Shown here: piece by piece, positions 46,358-54,053 of the stretch
How the letters are laid out: the number at the start of each line of letters is the position of its first letter
How positions within the stretch are numbered: the first letter of the stretch is position 1
Source of the DNA: Saccharicrinis sp965230625
GTDB lineage: Bacteria; Bacteroidota; Bacteroidia; Bacteroidales; Marinilabiliaceae
Assembly: GCA_965230625.1 (NCBI GenBank)
Contig: CBDDLL010000002.1
Coordinates: 806,001 to 870,000, forward strand
Length of the DNA stretch: 64,000 bases
Direction of reading: 5' to 3'
Made by a program: the position numbers and the translations under genes
The notes under the pieces: generated by a model
What the model was told of the DNA's origin: nothing
What the model saw: the letters and a program-made list of their open reading frames with translations, nothing else
Databases searched by the model: none

Positions 46358-47074
46358 CTACTTGAAACCTGGATAATGTAATACTTTAAATACGCTCTTA
46401 CGATAACTTGGCCCAACTGGAAATTCCTGATCATTAATAAATACGGAGTGTGCAGTAAACCTGCTTATTTGATTTATATTAATGATAAACGATCTATGTA
46501 TTCTTAGAAAATCACTAGCCGGTAACATTTCTTCTAACGATGAAATAGTACTCCGAATAGTTATACTATTTCGATGATTATGAATTTTAATATAATCCCC
46601 AATACTTTCGATATAACTAATATTCTCAGTTGTAACCTTATGAACCTGGTTCTTTTCTCTTACATAGATATATGCATGATTAGAATTATTCTCATGATAA
46701 GTAAGATCGTTATTAATTGAACAAGAATCGAAATATTTATTAACAGCCTGCATAAAACGGTCAAAAGATATTGGCTTTAAAAGATAGTCCAGCACATTTA
46801 ATTCATACCCTTCCAATGCATATTCGCGATAAGCAGTTGTTATAATAACCTTAGGCGGATTATTTAATCCTTTTAATAGTTCAGTGCCTTTCATTTCGGG
46901 CATATGAATATCAAGAAATAACAAGTCTATCTTATATTTTCTTAAGTAATTGAATGCATCAAATGCATTTTGGCAAATATGAACCAATTCAAACATATCC
47001 ACTCTAGCTAAGTGTTGCTGAATTACATCAGCAGCTAAAGGTTCATCTTCAACTATAAGGCATCTAACTTTCAT
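46358..47074 (-). CDS. LytTR-family response regulator
   Basis: A 238-residue regulator: a receiver domain (CLIVEDEPLAADVIQQHL acidic pair; phosphoacceptor Asp in LLFLDIHMPEMKG; Lys in YLLKPISFDRF) and a LytTR DNA-binding domain (FLRIHRSFIININQISRFTA). It lies 18 bases after the LytS-type kinase gene on the same strand, its probable partner. A second such pair is at 11818-15155. Confidence 0.92.
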   Translation of the reverse strand: MKVRCLIVEDEPLAADVIQQHLARVDMFELVHICQNAFDAFNYLRKYKIDLLFLDIHMPEMKGTELLKGLNNPPKVIITTAYREYALEGYELNVLDYLLKPISFDRFMQAVNKYFDSCSINNDLTYHENNSNHAYIYVREKNQVHKVTTENISYIESIGDYIKIHNHRNSITIRSTISSLEEMLPASDFLRIHRSFIININQISRFTAHSVFINDQEFPVGPSYRKSVFKVLHYPGFK

Positions 47075-47092
47075 TCTGAAGCATATTATTTT

Positions 47093-48160
47093 TTAATGAA
47101 GCAAAGGTAACTTAAGATTAGCCGTAAATAACGTATCATTTTTTTCCAATATAAGTTTATGATTGTTTGGATAAAGAATATCAAGTTGTTTATGCATATT
47201 ATCTAATCCAATGCCATTGTTGTTCTTTTTTCCTTCTGTAACTAATTTTGGAAGAGAATTAACAACTTTTAAATGAAGAAGATCATTATATATCTTTAAT
47301 GAAACATTCACCATTGGATTTCTACTGTCCTCACTAGCACCATGTTTAAAAGCATTCTCAACAAGTGGAAACAGCATTAAGGGTGCAATATTTTTACCTG
47401 TTACATTACCTTCAACATCAAAAGATAAAGTTAAACGATCTCCGTACCTTATTTTTTCAAGATCTATATAATTATTTAAAATTTGTAATTCCTTTTCTAA
47501 CGAAATCCTCTCCTTTCCCGAATGATATATCATATAATCTAAAATATCAGCAAGTTTAATGACCACATCCGATGCTTTTTTAGATTGACTCAGTGTTAAA
47601 GAATAAAGGTTGTTTAAGGTATTAAACAAAAAATGTGGATGAATTTGTGACTTAAGGTATCTGATTTCAGAAGCAAGCTTATCCTTTTCCAATTGATTTT
47701 TCTCCATCTGGTCTAAATACCACCATTTAAACAACTTAATAATAACTGCAATAAGAGTAATTCCATAGTTAGAAATAATAGAAACCAGAATCTTGGGAAA
47801 ATGAAACAAGGGGTAGTTTCTGCTGCCAGTATATTCCCGAAAGCTAACTATATAATAACAAACCATCCAAACAGCTAATCCAAATAAAAAAGCATGTAAA
47901 AATGTGAGAGAAAAGAAGGTTTTAAATTTTCGCTTAAGAAGAAATTTAGGGACTAACAAATACACCATCAGGTATGTGAATAAAATCCTAACAGGCATTT
48001 GTTCTGCATTAATTATGGCCTCGTAATAATAGTTAGCGTTGTAATATCCTCCGTAACTAAATGCATAAACTGCATACATTACCAACCAAAACAATATATG
48101 CCACATCCATCTGTATTTGAATACAATTGGTAAGTTTTTATGGTTGTATATGACTGCCAT
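47093..48160 (-). CDS. LytS-type sensor histidine kinase
   Basis: A 355-residue integral membrane kinase with four N-terminal hydrophobic segments (residues ~18-150, e.g. WHILFWLVMYAVYAFSYGGY) and no extracellular sensor domain. The kinase core follows a coiled linker: phosphoacceptor His in SQIHPHFLFNTLNNLYSL, then FPLVENAFKHGASED (N box) and NNGIGLDNMHKQL (G box). It phosphorylates the LytTR regulator downstream. The stimulus is unknown. Confidence 0.92.
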   Translation of the reverse strand: MAVIYNHKNLPIVFKYRWMWHILFWLVMYAVYAFSYGGYYNANYYYEAIINAEQMPVRILFTYLMVYLLVPKFLLKRKFKTFFSLTFLHAFLFGLAVWMVCYYIVSFREYTGSRNYPLFHFPKILVSIISNYGITLIAVIIKLFKWWYLDQMEKNQLEKDKLASEIRYLKSQIHPHFLFNTLNNLYSLTLSQSKKASDVVIKLADILDYMIYHSGKERISLEKELQILNNYIDLEKIRYGDRLTLSFDVEGNVTGKNIAPLMLFPLVENAFKHGASEDSRNPMVNVSLKIYNDLLHLKVVNSLPKLVTEGKKNNNGIGLDNMHKQLDILYPNNHKLILEKNDTLFTANLKLPLLH

Positions 48161-48403
48161 TTTTTATAAGGTCATTAAATTGAACGAATATATGGATACC
48201 CTATAAATTTTCAAATAATCTTCGACGAAGAGTGACCTTACTATTGAATAAACAGATTTAACAACGACGAACATCATATAAGTACTTTACATAACTCTTC
48301 AACTCCACCAGCACACCCTCCACCTAACAACCTACACACCTGCCCCATACATTACTATATTTAAATTGAAATACATGATACATAACCAAATAAAGATTAA
48401 AAT

Positions 48404-49123
48404 ATGAAACAAAAATTCCACTTTACAAAGATCCATCTACTAATATTGGCAGTAGTAGTTGGGTTGATGTTTAGCAGTTTATACACAAAACAAAAAAAAC
48501 ATCGCTTATTAATATTTACAGGAGGGCACCAAATTGATAAGGAAGCTTTTTTTGACATTTTTGAAGACAATGAAAACATTGAATATGAAGAGATAATTCA
48601 TCCCAACGCAAATCTAATATATAATTCTAGTGCTATAGATGACTTTGATGTGTTGGTATTTTATGATATGGTTCAAGAAATTAGTAATCCTCAAAAAAAA
48701 GCCTTGATTAAGTTATTAGAAAAAGGAAAACCGGCCATTTTTTTACACCATTCATTGGTATCTTATCAAAAATGGGATGAGTTTGAAAAAATAATTGGAG
48801 GTCGTTTTTTTATAAACAGCTCAACATATAGTTATGATGTAGAAATTCCAGTTAAAATTGTTAATAAAAAGCACCCAATAACTAAAGGTATGGAAGATTT
48901 TATAATTCATGATGAAGTTTATGGAAACTATAAAGTTCTGCCTACAGTTAAACCGTTACTTACAACTACACATCCCGAAAATGGTAAAATTATGGGGTGG
49001 ACAAATAAATATGGAAAATCGAATATTGTGTATATTCAATTGGGGCACGATCATCATTCTTATAAAAATCCTAACTATCGTCTCTTAATTAAGCAATCAA
49101 TTGATTGGATTACTAAGGAGTGA
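48404..49123 (+). CDS. ThuA-like domain protein, membrane-anchored
   Basis: A 239-residue protein: an N-terminal membrane segment (IHLLILAVVVGLMFSSLY) followed by a ThuA-like (glutamine-amidotransferase fold) domain, with LLIFTGGHQIDKEAFFDIFE, FDVLVFYDMVQEIS, PAIFLHHSLVSYQKWDEF and the closing VYIQLGHDHHSYKNPNYRLL. ThuA proteins act in sugar and trehalose metabolism in some bacteria, but catalysis is undefined. It faces the periplasm. Followed after 86 bases by the decarboxylase-like gene on the same strand. Confidence 0.85.
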   Translation: MKQKFHFTKIHLLILAVVVGLMFSSLYTKQKKHRLLIFTGGHQIDKEAFFDIFEDNENIEYEEIIHPNANLIYNSSAIDDFDVLVFYDMVQEISNPQKKALIKLLEKGKPAIFLHHSLVSYQKWDEFEKIIGGRFFINSSTYSYDVEIPVKIVNKKHPITKGMEDFIIHDEVYGNYKVLPTVKPLLTTTHPENGKIMGWTNKYGKSNIVYIQLGHDHHSYKNPNYRLLIKQSIDWITKE

Positions 49124-49209
49124 TTGAACTATCCTATCAATCCTCAACAAATCATCTATATAACTAATTATCTAAACATTAATCATTTTAACAATAATAA
49201 AAATATATC

Positions 49210-49935
49210 ATGAAAAATTTAGTTTTTGTCATTTTTATAGTACTAAGTTGCACATCTTATGCTCAAAATTATCCACCACCATATCTTGCTCACTCCAGCA
49301 ATTTTATGATGACAATGTTTAAGGTCAAGGCTGAAGCTGTTAAAGCATTTCTTCCCAAAGAAATAGAACCAATTACTGACGAATTTGGTATGGCTAATCT
49401 GGGATTGGAATTTTACGAAGTTGATTATATATCAGGACTTCCTTCTACCTATTATACTTCATTTATTTTTGTTCAAGTGCAAGGATTTGAAACCAGATCA
49501 CTTCCTGGTCACTTTCTTATATGGGGTGTTTTTAGCGATTCTACAGCTGTTACCAGTTATTCTAAGCATTATGGTTTTCCATTTAGATATTCCGAAAAGT
49601 TTTCTCTCACCTATAATGGTGATACGTATACTGGAATTGTTGGAAATAAAGGTAAAGAAATAATAAAGTTAAGTGTAACTCAAAATACAGAAGAACTGCC
49701 ACAAGAAGGGATAGTAAATTTGATTTCGGAAAAAGACAATAAAATTATGTACACAGGAGTACCTTATATAACCTTTGGGCGTGGTGCTAATAAAAGTGAG
49801 TTAACTGTTGATCCTTTTAACGACCCAATTTTAGAGTTAATTCAAGGCGTTACACCCTATTGGTCGATGACATGCAACAATCAAAACTTTTGTTACACAA
49901 AACCTCAAATAGGAAAAATACCCAAACAGTATTGA
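49210..49935 (+). CDS. Exported acetoacetate-decarboxylase-family protein
   Basis: A 241-residue protein with a clear signal peptide (MKNLVFVIFIVLSCTSYAQ) before an acetoacetate-decarboxylase-fold domain: AVKAFLPKEIEPITDEFGMA, LEFYEVDYISG, VQVQGFETRSLPGHF, and HYGFPFRYSEKFSLTYNGD. The Lys in KEIIKLSVTQN is a candidate Schiff-base residue, but I cannot align it confidently. The classical enzyme is cytoplasmic, so an exported member is unexpected and its substrate is unknown. It probably shares a transcript with the ThuA-like gene. Confidence 0.78.
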   Translation: MKNLVFVIFIVLSCTSYAQNYPPPYLAHSSNFMMTMFKVKAEAVKAFLPKEIEPITDEFGMANLGLEFYEVDYISGLPSTYYTSFIFVQVQGFETRSLPGHFLIWGVFSDSTAVTSYSKHYGFPFRYSEKFSLTYNGDTYTGIVGNKGKEIIKLSVTQNTEELPQEGIVNLISEKDNKIMYTGVPYITFGRGANKSELTVDPFNDPILELIQGVTPYWSMTCNNQNFCYTKPQIGKIPKQY

Positions 49936-50097
49936 TAAACAAGAGTTTGATATTTTTTGTATGATATTGAATATCTAACATTTAAAACCGTGGAGATAAT
50001 TTACCTAAATGCTTGATATTTACCACTTTGTAAATTCACCTCATGTCTTTTGCCTTTATTCTAACAATCTTTTGGATTAATAGATTGAAATAAAAAA

Positions 50098-50121
50098 CCT
50101 GCACATTTTAAAATGTGCAGG
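50098..50121. terminator. Perfect palindromic terminator
   Basis: CCTGCACATTTT is followed directly by its perfect complement AAAATGTGCAGG (10-bp CCTGCACATT stem around TTAA). It lies between the decarboxylase-like gene and the converging alkaline phosphatase gene, with A/T tracts on each side. Confidence 0.85.
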
Positions 50122-50151
50122 TTTGTAATTATTGTTGTTAACAATTAATTT

Positions 50152-51750
50152 TTAGAAATCAGAACCTCTCCAGTCTTTTGGATTCTCATTTTCGTAATCT
50201 ACAGTAGGATCTAACTGACCAATACCAATTATTTTTTTAGCAATATCTGTATTATCGTAGTATCCATTAAATGCGTGCTCTCCTTGTCCTTTAGCAAAAA
50301 CAGGAACAGGAATACCAGTGTGTGAATAAGAAGTCCAGTCGATACCTGCTTTATTGTTAAGAATATGTGTTACTGTAACAGTAAAAGGATCGTAATATCC
50401 ATATATAATAGATATTTCTTGATCATCATGAGCTGATTCTCCTGTCATACTTCTACCAAATGCATCTTCTAAAAGACCAATCTCGTAAGTCGATAAACCA
50501 AGACCTAAAGTTTCGTCACCTAAACCAAAGTCTGCTTTTGCAGCATCAAGAGCCATTTCGAATGTAACATTGCCACTTGTAGCCCAACTACGTACTTTAT
50601 TTGAGAAAGAAACATAAGATACTGATTGATGATTTAACATTGTAAACACAGTGCTATATCCTGTTGCAGAAAAACCAAGAGTTAATCCACCACACTCATG
50701 ATCACCTGTGATAATGATAAGTGTTTCCTCTTTATGATCTTCGTAAAAATCAAGAGCAAGACCAATAGCTTTGTCAAATTCAACTGTATTGTGTGCAGCA
50801 GAAACAACATCATTTGCGTGACAAGCCCAGTCAATTTTACCTCCTTCAACCATCATGAAGAATCCATTCTCATTGTCAAGAACTTCGATTCCTTTAGCAG
50901 TAAATTCCGAAAGTGTTATGTTATCATTTGGTCCGAATTCATCTAAATCAATTGTGTAAGGAAGCGCACAACCATCAGATGTATTTGTTGCAAATTTTTC
51001 AAGAGTAGCAATAACTTTTCCTGAGTTAACATCCAATGCTTCAAAAGCATTTCTTGTATTTACATATTTATATCCATTTTCAGCTGCAGCATCAAGGAAA
51101 ACACTAATATCTTTTGGTTGACCTTCTTTACTGTACTTGTTCCATCTTACACCACCACCTGCAAAATAATCGAAATTACTTTGTGTTAAGTGCTGACCAA
51201 TTGTAAAATAATTGTTTCTTGAGTTTGTGTGAGCATAGAAACAAGCTGGAGTAGCATGGTCGATACTTACGCTTGAAATAATACCTACTTTCATGCCTTT
51301 TTCTTTAGCCATTTCTGCCATAGTTTTATAAACCATAGAACCATCGCCGCTTTGTCCGATAGTACCAATTGTAGTTTTATAACCACAAGCAAGAGCTGTT
51401 GCCGATGCAGCTGAACCAGTGATATATCTGTCCTCTGCATGCGTCATTTGCATACCTGTAACCGGAAAGTCTTGCATATTAAGTTTTCCAACTCCTACTG
51501 TTCCTGCTGATTTTAATTTAAACTCAGGACTAAACACTGCAGCTTCGGTAACATTAATTTGAGGTGTAGCCATACCATCACCAATAAAATAGAAAATGTA
51601 CTTAGGAACCTTGTAAATATTTATTTGCTTTGGTTCCCCTGGGTTATCCATATTTTTTGAATCGTAAATTACATCCTCTTCACAGGCTGTAAATAAAAAA
51701 GAAAAGGTGCAAGACACCAAAAGAGTAATTAATAAACTTTTTGTTTTCAT
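50152..51750 (-). CDS. Alkaline phosphatase, lipoprotein
   Basis: A 532-residue metal-dependent phosphomonoesterase releasing phosphate from organic esters. The lipobox Cys is at residue ~23 (LFTACEE). The first metal Asp is in FIGDGMATPQ (~58); the nucleophile Ser113 is in ITGSAASATALACG (Gly replaces the usual Asp before the Ser); the metal-binding HECGG is in GDHECGGLTLG. WACHANDV and a DHATPACFYAHTNSR metal/phosphate site are also present. Family PhoA. Located at the cell surface or in the periplasm. Probably induced by phosphate limitation, though no PHO box was identified. Confidence 0.93.
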   Translation of the reverse strand: MKTKSLLITLLVSCTFSFLFTACEEDVIYDSKNMDNPGEPKQINIYKVPKYIFYFIGDGMATPQINVTEAAVFSPEFKLKSAGTVGVGKLNMQDFPVTGMQMTHAEDRYITGSAASATALACGYKTTIGTIGQSGDGSMVYKTMAEMAKEKGMKVGIISSVSIDHATPACFYAHTNSRNNYFTIGQHLTQSNFDYFAGGGVRWNKYSKEGQPKDISVFLDAAAENGYKYVNTRNAFEALDVNSGKVIATLEKFATNTSDGCALPYTIDLDEFGPNDNITLSEFTAKGIEVLDNENGFFMMVEGGKIDWACHANDVVSAAHNTVEFDKAIGLALDFYEDHKEETLIIITGDHECGGLTLGFSATGYSTVFTMLNHQSVSYVSFSNKVRSWATSGNVTFEMALDAAKADFGLGDETLGLGLSTYEIGLLEDAFGRSMTGESAHDDQEISIIYGYYDPFTVTVTHILNNKAGIDWTSYSHTGIPVPVFAKGQGEHAFNGYYDNTDIAKKIIGIGQLDPTVDYENENPKDWRGSDF

Positions 51751-51994
51751 GTTTGTTTTGAATTATAGGTTAATTGAATGATTTAATATTAGTGAAAAAT
51801 ACATACGCGAATATAAATTCTGCCTTAAGGAATCCTTAAAACAAACCCACATACAGCACTGATTAATAGTTACATATATTAAGATTTACTACTCACTTAT
51901 TCTTAATATAAAAATCCGTTATTTATAATTAACCGAACTGTTTTTTTCGAATATTGATTTACTAGATGTTTTTATGTTATAACGGATTCTTTGA

Positions 51995-52195
51995 AAAAGA
52001 GCTGGCAGCAAAGCAGGTAATAAAAAAACTAAAAAAAGTGGAATCCTTAATTTACGATATAGCTTTGCAAACCAATTAGTGCAACCAGAAACAATTTCGT
52101 TTTATTAAATAAAGGAGCTTTTAGGACACCCTTCATCCAAAACAACCGAAATTTATACGAGCATAAGCAACAAATACCTGCAACAAATTAAATGT
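51995..52195 (+). pseudogene. C-terminal fossil of a tyrosine recombinase
   Basis: In one frame the DNA reads KRAGSKAGNKKTKKSG, LNLRYSFANQLVQPETISFY, a TAA stop at 52106-52108, IKELLGHPSSKTTEIYTS and ISNKYLQQIK. These are the box II HxLRHxFA, the LLGH and the catalytic-Tyr region TTEIYTxxS of phage/XerD-like integrases. The first His is Asn and the Arg is kept. The catalytic N-terminal two-thirds is absent, so it is non-functional. It sits beside the HTH-GIY-YIG gene, suggesting that the region arrived on an element. The rest of 51751-52354 shows nothing else. Confidence 0.8.
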
Positions 52196-52354
52196 CACTA
52201 TATGAATTATGCGTTTAATAATTTGGCTATTTTTGATGCTCAAAACCATTGATATAATTTGTGCACAAATGAAAAACAAAGGCAATATATGGTTTTACAG
52301 AAAAGTTGTAGGGCATTAAAAGTGAGTTCCAAGTAATTAAACTAATTAATCAAA

Positions 52355-53239
52355 ATGAATATGACAAAACAGAAAAGAGGACGTAAACCAATAGAAAAAA
52401 CAGAAGAAACTATTACTCTTCAAAACGAAGTGTCAGTTCTAATTGGTAAATTGATTAATTCAGGAATAAAACAACAAGATCTAGCTGAAAGTCTTCAATT
52501 ATTTCAGCCTGAGATTAGTCAGCTTTATAGAAAAAAACGAATATTAACTAAGACTAGGTTTGAACAGTTAAAAAGTGAACTAATAAGTCTAGTTAAAAAG
52601 GAGATTAATCCTAATGAAATAGAATCTATTAGCTCTGATGTTGATTCAGGAAATGATTTTGGTACTTATTTGTATGACCAAATAACTGTATTGAAAATTA
52701 CGCCTCTTGATTTAGCGAATGAGGCCTCACTATCATATCAAACTATTAATTTATTACTTTCTGGCAAGACTTCTGTACCGCAGTTTAAAACAAAACAGAA
52801 AATCATAGACGCTCTTAAGCGAATTGCTGTAAATAAGAAAAAATCAATTGAAGAAAGTCCTAATGAAGATGAAAGTGTTGATTCAAAATTAAAAGTAGGT
52901 ATCCCATTTAATTCTGAAGAAATAGAACAGTCTCCATCGTTAATTGGAGTCTACGCAATTCATGATAAAAGAGGGCATCCTTCATATATAGGGAAAGGAA
53001 ACATTAAGACCCGCCTAAAGGACCACATAACAAGAACTGTATTTGCAAGTGAAGAAGTTGCTTACTCCTTTAGCTATTTTATTATTCAAAAAAGCAGTTC
53101 GGATAAAGATAAGTCTGACGCTAATGAAGAGGCTCTTTTGTTAGAAAAAATACTCACAAAATTTGCTGGAAATACAATATTGTTAAATAAACAAAATAGG
53201 GAGGACTTGTCGGAAAGGAATAACGCCACAATCGGGTAG
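52355..53239 (+). CDS. HTH-HTH-GIY-YIG nuclease-like fusion protein
   Basis: A 294-residue protein with an unusual architecture. A basic N-terminus (KQKRGRKPIEK) precedes a first helix-turn-helix at residues ~37-62 (IKQQDLAESLQLFQPEISQL) and a second, XRE-like one at ~117-140 (LDLANEASLSYQTINLLLSG). After a charged linker, the C-terminal ~100 residues form a GIY-YIG domain: GVYAIHD (198-204), YIGKGNIKTRLKDH (211-224, with the conserved Arg220) and a candidate metal-binding Glu in NEEALLLEKILTKF. DNA recognition coupled to a GIY-YIG nuclease suggests a site-directed or defence function. The role is inferred; catalysis is not proven. Confidence 0.75.
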   Translation: MNMTKQKRGRKPIEKTEETITLQNEVSVLIGKLINSGIKQQDLAESLQLFQPEISQLYRKKRILTKTRFEQLKSELISLVKKEINPNEIESISSDVDSGNDFGTYLYDQITVLKITPLDLANEASLSYQTINLLLSGKTSVPQFKTKQKIIDALKRIAVNKKKSIEESPNEDESVDSKLKVGIPFNSEEIEQSPSLIGVYAIHDKRGHPSYIGKGNIKTRLKDHITRTVFASEEVAYSFSYFIIQKSSSDKDKSDANEEALLLEKILTKFAGNTILLNKQNREDLSERNNATIG

Positions 53240-53415
53240 ATGGTCAGAGAGTTGAATAAAATGTGGGGTTGTAGGTTATTTTTGGGCGCCAAATTTTCGG
53301 AACGAAAATTTATTAAGTTTAAGCATAAATTTCAAAACGTAAATTTAGTACGTGCAGGTTTTGAAGGGAGTTTCTTCAAAGCTTCGCACAATGGTTTGTT
53401 CAATTTTTAAAACGA

Positions 53416-53886
53416 GTGTTTTTTAAAAAAAATGATAAAGTAATGAGAATAGAAAAAATCACCCACAATAAGAAGCAACACCTTGACCTATTGCTATTAG
53501 CAGACGAACAAGAGGATATGATTGACAAATATTTGGAAAGTGGAGATATGTTTGCACTATACGATGATGACTTGAAGACTGTTTGTGTTGTTGTAGCAAT
53601 AGACAAAGAAACCTGCGAATTGAAAAACATAGCAACATATAAACAACATCAAGGTAAAGGATATGGTAAAGCACTAATAAATTATATATCTGATTATTAT
53701 AAAAACAACTATAAAACAATGCTTGTCGGAACAGGTGAAACTCCGACAATATTATCATTTTATGAAAGTTGCGGATTTGAAAAATCTCATTCTATCAAGA
53801 ATTTTTTTACCGATAATTATGACCACCCAATGTTTGAAGACGGAGTACAACTTATTGACATGGTTTATCTGAAGAAAAAATTATAA
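53416..53886 (+). CDS. GNAT-family N-acetyltransferase
   Basis: A 156-residue acyltransferase. CELKNIATYKQHQGKGYGKA contains the acetyl-CoA pyrophosphate-binding loop QHQGKGYGKAL, and GTGETPTILSFYESCGFEKS is the usual C-terminal GNAT signature. The frame has an ATG at 53416 and another at 53443 (MRIEKITHNKKQ); the latter fits the family start better, so the first nine residues are doubtful. Preceded by a 176-base spacer containing the palindrome AAATTTTC/GAAAATTT. Substrate unknown. Confidence 0.83.
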   Translation: MFFKKNDKVMRIEKITHNKKQHLDLLLLADEQEDMIDKYLESGDMFALYDDDLKTVCVVVAIDKETCELKNIATYKQHQGKGYGKALINYISDYYKNNYKTMLVGTGETPTILSFYESCGFEKSHSIKNFFTDNYDHPMFEDGVQLIDMVYLKKKL

Positions 53887-54053
53887 ATGCCTGCTGCTAT
53901 AAAGCACTTAGTTATGGGAAACCAGCAATGTTTAAACTTTTTTTATTCAAAAATAAGTATTATTGAACTCAGATTATGAAATGTAGTTTAAGCCACTACG
54001 TATCTTCATATCTGGATGGCTTCTAAAAAGCATACCCCTTTCTGATTTTCTAT

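Noticed and set aside
53216..53275. Possible further cassette boundary at the end of the GIY-YIG gene (AACGCCACAAT ... GGTTGTAGG)
   Set aside because: The sequence resembles the half-sites seen at 61416 and 62956, and GTTGTAGGGC precedes the gene near 52305, but the ends do not pair exactly and no long stem is present, so it is not listed as a feature.
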